Below the pieces are notes generated by a model that made no database searches, was not told the origin of the DNA, and worked only from the letters and a program-made list of their open reading frames with translations. Position numbers and translations under genes: made by a program. From a virus: DNA of 64,000 nt. This document shows, one piece after another, positions 61,304-64,000 of this stretch (the first letter of the stretch is position 1; each line of letters starts with the position of its first letter). The stretch is taken from positions 62,001 through 126,000 of the IMG/VR virus record IMGVR_UViG_3300027963_000035, one strand, 5' to 3'.

Positions 61304-62536
61304 TTATGTATTATTTCTAAAATTAGAATATTCATCATCATTCATTCTGTCGCTTATTTCTTTTCCTTTTAAATGCATATAATCTTCTGATTTTGTGACT
61401 TGCTTATACATTAAAAAATATTTGATCTCTCTCTGTAGACCACTTATCTTACCAAATTCCATAAAAGATTTTTTAAGCTTGTCGCTTAAATTATCCCTCA
61501 TCCTTATCATTCTTATGATATTAGATTTATTTAAATCATAAGCTACTTTTAGAATAAACGCAACTGTGTCTGCTATTTCATTTGAATATTTTAATTCATT
61601 TAGTTTTGATCTTAATTTATTTGGATCATTATTTTTAAAAATTAGACTCATCACCGCAATTGGATCGTGAGAATCTATCTCTGAGCTTAAATCAACATTC
61701 AATCCGGGAAAAATTGTTGACAATAAATCTAACGCCTTATAGTTCATAATATAATTTTTAACATTCTTGCATTTACTCAACCCCGACAAAAATTCATTTG
61801 CAATTCTTTCTCCACTAACACCTTTTAAATCTTTGAATTTCTCAACTGCACTTATTGTTTTTTGATCTAAATGACTTGTAATAATGTCATCGTTGAATCT
61901 AGAGAAGAATCTAACAAGTCTCAACACTCTAAGTTTATCCTCTCTGAATCTTTCCTCGGGATCACCAACACTTCTAACAGAAAGATTCTTTATATCTTTG
62001 AATCCCTCGCCCTCTCCTTTGTGATCGAGGTTATAATCACGGATTTGCTTATCTTTTAAATCATAAAAGAGGGCGTTAATGTTGAGATCTCTGCGTTTTG
62101 CATCCAAACCCGGGCTGCTATATGAGACTTTATCGGGTCTTCTTCCATCTCCTTTTTCTGGATCGTAAAACTCGGTCCTGAATGTTGCTATTTCGAATTC
62201 TTTTCCATTTATAATGGCGCTTATTACACCAAAACTTTCTCCTTTTGGAAAAACTTTTATTCCATTCTCTACTGCTTCTTTAGAACTCAGTATTTTGATC
62301 ACCTGATCCGGTGTTTGATCCGTTGCCAGGTCAACATCTTTCGGATTATACGGAACATGCTTTTGATGAAATATGTGATACAAGTAATCTCTTATTGCGC
62401 CACCAACTGCGTATAATTTTGCTCCAAATTTTTTAAATATATCACTTAAAATGTCTACTTCTGATGGCATTGGTATGGAAGCACTCATTGCATGGTACTG
62501 TTCTTCCTCTTTTAGTAGCCAATTTTTGAATTTCAT
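61304..62536 (-). CDS. tRNA CCA/poly(A) nucleotidyltransferase (second copy), tagged
   Basis: A 410-residue class II nucleotidyltransferase. GGAIRD is at residues 45-50 and DVDLATD at 67-73 (D67, D69), then KRRDLNINALFYD and RFREDKLRVLRLVRF as the nucleotide and RNA-binding motifs. The C-terminal helical part is long. The start at 62536 gives MKFKNWLLKEEEQ, which fits the capsid tag; an ATG 27 codons upstream would add a hydrophobic stretch that overlaps intergenic DNA. It is only distantly similar to the copy at 34704. It adds CCA to tRNA or A-tails to RNA; the exact activity is not decidable by eye. Confidence 0.82.
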   Translation of the reverse strand: MKFKNWLLKEEEQYHAMSASIPMPSEVDILSDIFKKFGAKLYAVGGAIRDYLYHIFHQKHVPYNPKDVDLATDQTPDQVIKILSSKEAVENGIKVFPKGESFGVISAIINGKEFEIATFRTEFYDPEKGDGRRPDKVSYSSPGLDAKRRDLNINALFYDLKDKQIRDYNLDHKGEGEGFKDIKNLSVRSVGDPEERFREDKLRVLRLVRFFSRFNDDIITSHLDQKTISAVEKFKDLKGVSGERIANEFLSGLSKCKNVKNYIMNYKALDLLSTIFPGLNVDLSSEIDSHDPIAVMSLIFKNNDPNKLRSKLNELKYSNEIADTVAFILKVAYDLNKSNIIRMIRMRDNLSDKLKKSFMEFGKISGLQREIKYFLMYKQVTKSEDYMHLKGKEISDRMNDDEYSNFRNNT

Positions 62537-62687
62537 GTTATTTTTGCTCAACATTTGATGGTTTCCAATATATACTATGGAAATAGTAATAAAATTGATC
62601 AAAATCACTAAAATCAATTGAATATTAGCTTAAAATATACAAATATAAAAGTAAAATTGCTTTACATAGGCCAAAAAAGGATAAAAA

Positions 62688-63317
62688 ATGAAAATTTTCA
62701 AGAGCTTAGTCTTAATTTTGTTGATTTCTTGTGCAATTTTGTGTTTTTTAAATGAAAATCACACCAAACAGAGCAATATCAAGCAATCTTTTGAGGTAAA
62801 TAAGCCCTATCTTAGTGTTTTGAAGGATTTTTCAACAAAAAATTCACTAGAAAAAATAGTTGAGCAAAACAATGCTGTTCTACTGGACAAAAAATGGGAG
62901 TATTTAAATCTTGAAGTGGTGAGAATCCGCAAACCAAGACAATGGAACGTTGATGGAAGATTAATTTTTACTATTGAGACCAAGGATAGCGACTTGGGCA
63001 AACAAAAATTAAAGTTTTATCAAGATATTAATCTAAAAAACAACGTTATGATCATAAAAACTAGTCTAGTTTCACCTGGCAAGAACATAATTGTATGTGA
63101 AAGAACTATAAAATTCTTTGAAGAAGACCAAAAAGATAAAACCTTAGTTGAAATCGAGAGTAAACTCTTGGTAAAGAAAATGGTTCCAAAGTTTTTTATT
63201 AAGAATATGGATAAAAAAGTTGATGAAAACAATATGAAAGAAGTCGAGAACTTAAAGAATAATATTTTAGAAGCAACTAAAGGCCAAAATGCCATAATTA
63301 GCATACCAATCAATTGA
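62688..63317 (+). CDS. signal/anchor-bearing hypothetical protein
   Basis: A 209-residue protein of unknown function. Residues 1-22 form a signal or membrane anchor (MKIFKSLVLILLISCAILCF). The rest is an alternating beta domain (WEYLNLEVVRIRKP, RLIFTIETKDSD) and a long C-terminal helix, an order reminiscent of SRPBCC lipid-binding domains, but the match is weak. GGATAAAAA precedes the ATG. It is in the accessory region with MscL and the secreted peptidase, so an envelope role is likely. Confidence 0.5.
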   Translation: MKIFKSLVLILLISCAILCFLNENHTKQSNIKQSFEVNKPYLSVLKDFSTKNSLEKIVEQNNAVLLDKKWEYLNLEVVRIRKPRQWNVDGRLIFTIETKDSDLGKQKLKFYQDINLKNNVMIIKTSLVSPGKNIIVCERTIKFFEEDQKDKTLVEIESKLLVKKMVPKFFIKNMDKKVDENNMKEVENLKNNILEATKGQNAIISIPIN

Positions 63318-63338
63318 ATATTCTCTAAAATATTACTA

Positions 63339-63359
63339 TATAAGATTAAGCATCTTATA
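63339..63359. promoter_or_regulatory. perfect 8-bp inverted repeat
   Basis: TATAAGAT and ATCTTATA around the five-base spacer TAAGC, in the 67-base gap between two plus-strand genes. It has no T tract, so it is not a standard terminator. It could be a protein-binding operator, an RNA hairpin or chance in AT-rich DNA. Confidence 0.35.
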
Positions 63360-63384
63360 CAATCAAAGCAAAATGAGGATAAAA

Positions 63385-64000
63385 ATGTCTTTTTTTCAAA
63401 ATTTATTTAATTCGGAATTCAGGGGAAACTGGACCTTAGACGATAAGAAATATTCACTAACGTTCACATGTCCTGCAAATAAAAATAGCTCTAATTTTCA
63501 ATCAACTTATAATGTTGGTCCATGGGATTTAGACGGTAAAGAAATTTTGACATTAAATTACGCATATGACACCGAATTTAGAAATTACTCAGCTCTTTCA
63601 ATTGATGTGTCGGGAACAAATTCATCGGCTACGACACCAAAAGAAATTTGTGATGCATTGAACTCAAATGTAACATTCTCAAGTATGTTTTATGCCAATG
63701 TGAATGGATCCGCTGTAGTTATTACTGCTAAACAAAACAGAAATACAAGAGAAATAAAGTTATGGATAAGCAATACCGGGGCTGAACAATTGTTGGGCTT
63801 TAATAAAAAGGCTGGGGTTTCTGAATTACCCTCTTATTTTGCAAGACACACAATCGAAAACAGATTTAATTTTCCTGATTCGGCTGGACAACTCGTTCTT
63901 CTTGATGAAAATGATTCGGCAGATCAAGATATCATAGAGAGTGCCGGATTCTCGCCTTCCGATATGAAACAAGACTGGGAATTGATAGCAGGCAGAGCAT
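63385..64000 (+). CDS. virion-type structural protein, truncated by window end
   Basis: A gene that runs off the right edge; 205 codons visible. AGGATAAAA lies before the ATG, the leader used by the two preceding strong starts. The N-terminus is MSFFQNLFNSEFRGNWTLDD (a possible weak tag). Beta-rich sequence follows (PWDLDGKEILTLNYAYDTEF, VVITAKQNRNTREIKLWISN). Composition is that of a phage head or tail structural protein; no family recognised. Confidence 0.5.
   Translation, partial: MSFFQNLFNSEFRGNWTLDDKKYSLTFTCPANKNSSNFQSTYNVGPWDLDGKEILTLNYAYDTEFRNYSALSIDVSGTNSSATTPKEICDALNSNVTFSSMFYANVNGSAVVITAKQNRNTREIKLWISNTGAEQLLGFNKKAGVSELPSYFARHTIENRFNFPDSAGQLVLLDENDSADQDIIESAGFSPSDMKQDWELIAGRA

Noticed and set aside
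1-64000. tRNA genes
   Set aside because: I looked in all intergenic gaps for cloverleaf-like sequence; gaps are mostly under 100 bases and none fits. A covariance-model scan would be decisive.

Overview
The window is part of the genome of a large contractile-tailed bacteriophage (myovirus), not a bacterial chromosome. It is AT-rich and tightly packed. No stretch over 300 bases lacks a gene, and I see no rRNA, tRNA, integrase, insertion sequence or CRISPR array. A T4-type baseplate series (gp53-like, hub, gp5-like spike, gp25, gp6/J-like, tail protein I-like) lies downstream of a 1,682-residue tape measure. Several other genes carry short N-termini resembling the T4 capsid-targeting sequence that is cut by the gp21 prohead protease. 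Both point to a distant relative of the T4 supergroup. A lipobox lipoprotein suggests a diderm (Gram-negative) host; this is inference. Terminase large subunit, portal, major capsid protein, sheath and tube are not in the window.

Layout. 1-2 kb: replication and repair (PD-(D/E)XK nuclease, DnaG-type primase). 2-6.6 kb: small genes, an actin-like ATPase with small upstream genes, and a DUF115-like protein. 6.6-15.8 kb (minus strand): four long fibre or decoration proteins with PKD, IPS-repeat, YHYH and cupredoxin-like modules. 15.8-31.3 kb (minus): the baseplate and tape-measure operon. 31.4-34.7 kb: a capsid-tagged protein and two glycosyltransferases. 34.7-42.3 kb: nucleotidyltransferase, coiled-coil membrane protein, a run of virion-type genes and a SNF2 ATPase. 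42.3-48 kb: glycosyltransferases, a tail fibre and a glycosyltransferase-methyltransferase fusion. 48-52.6 kb: CAP lipoprotein, tagged proteins, HNH, HD hydrolase, phosphoribosyltransferase and another glycosyltransferase. 52.7-57.7 kb: two adhesins with Thr/Pro linkers and a 2-oxoglutarate oxygenase. 57.8-64 kb: accessory genes for MscL, a secreted caspase-like peptidase, a zinc peptidase, a second tRNA nucleotidyltransferase and membrane proteins.

How it fits together. The tail operon makes the injection machine. The fibres with their repetitive stalks, plus many glycosyltransferases and methyltransferases, suggest heavy glycosylation of fibres or host surface. The most interesting pattern is an N-terminal tag of the form M-x(0-3)-F-K-x-W/F/Y-L/I/V-x-E, carried by about ten proteins of unrelated function. 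I infer that these are loaded into the prohead and delivered with the DNA. Transcription units on both strands are often preceded by a TTAATATATA(G)T-like box only a few bases from the start codon, often without a Shine-Dalgarno. Other genes have a clear AGGATAAAA leader.
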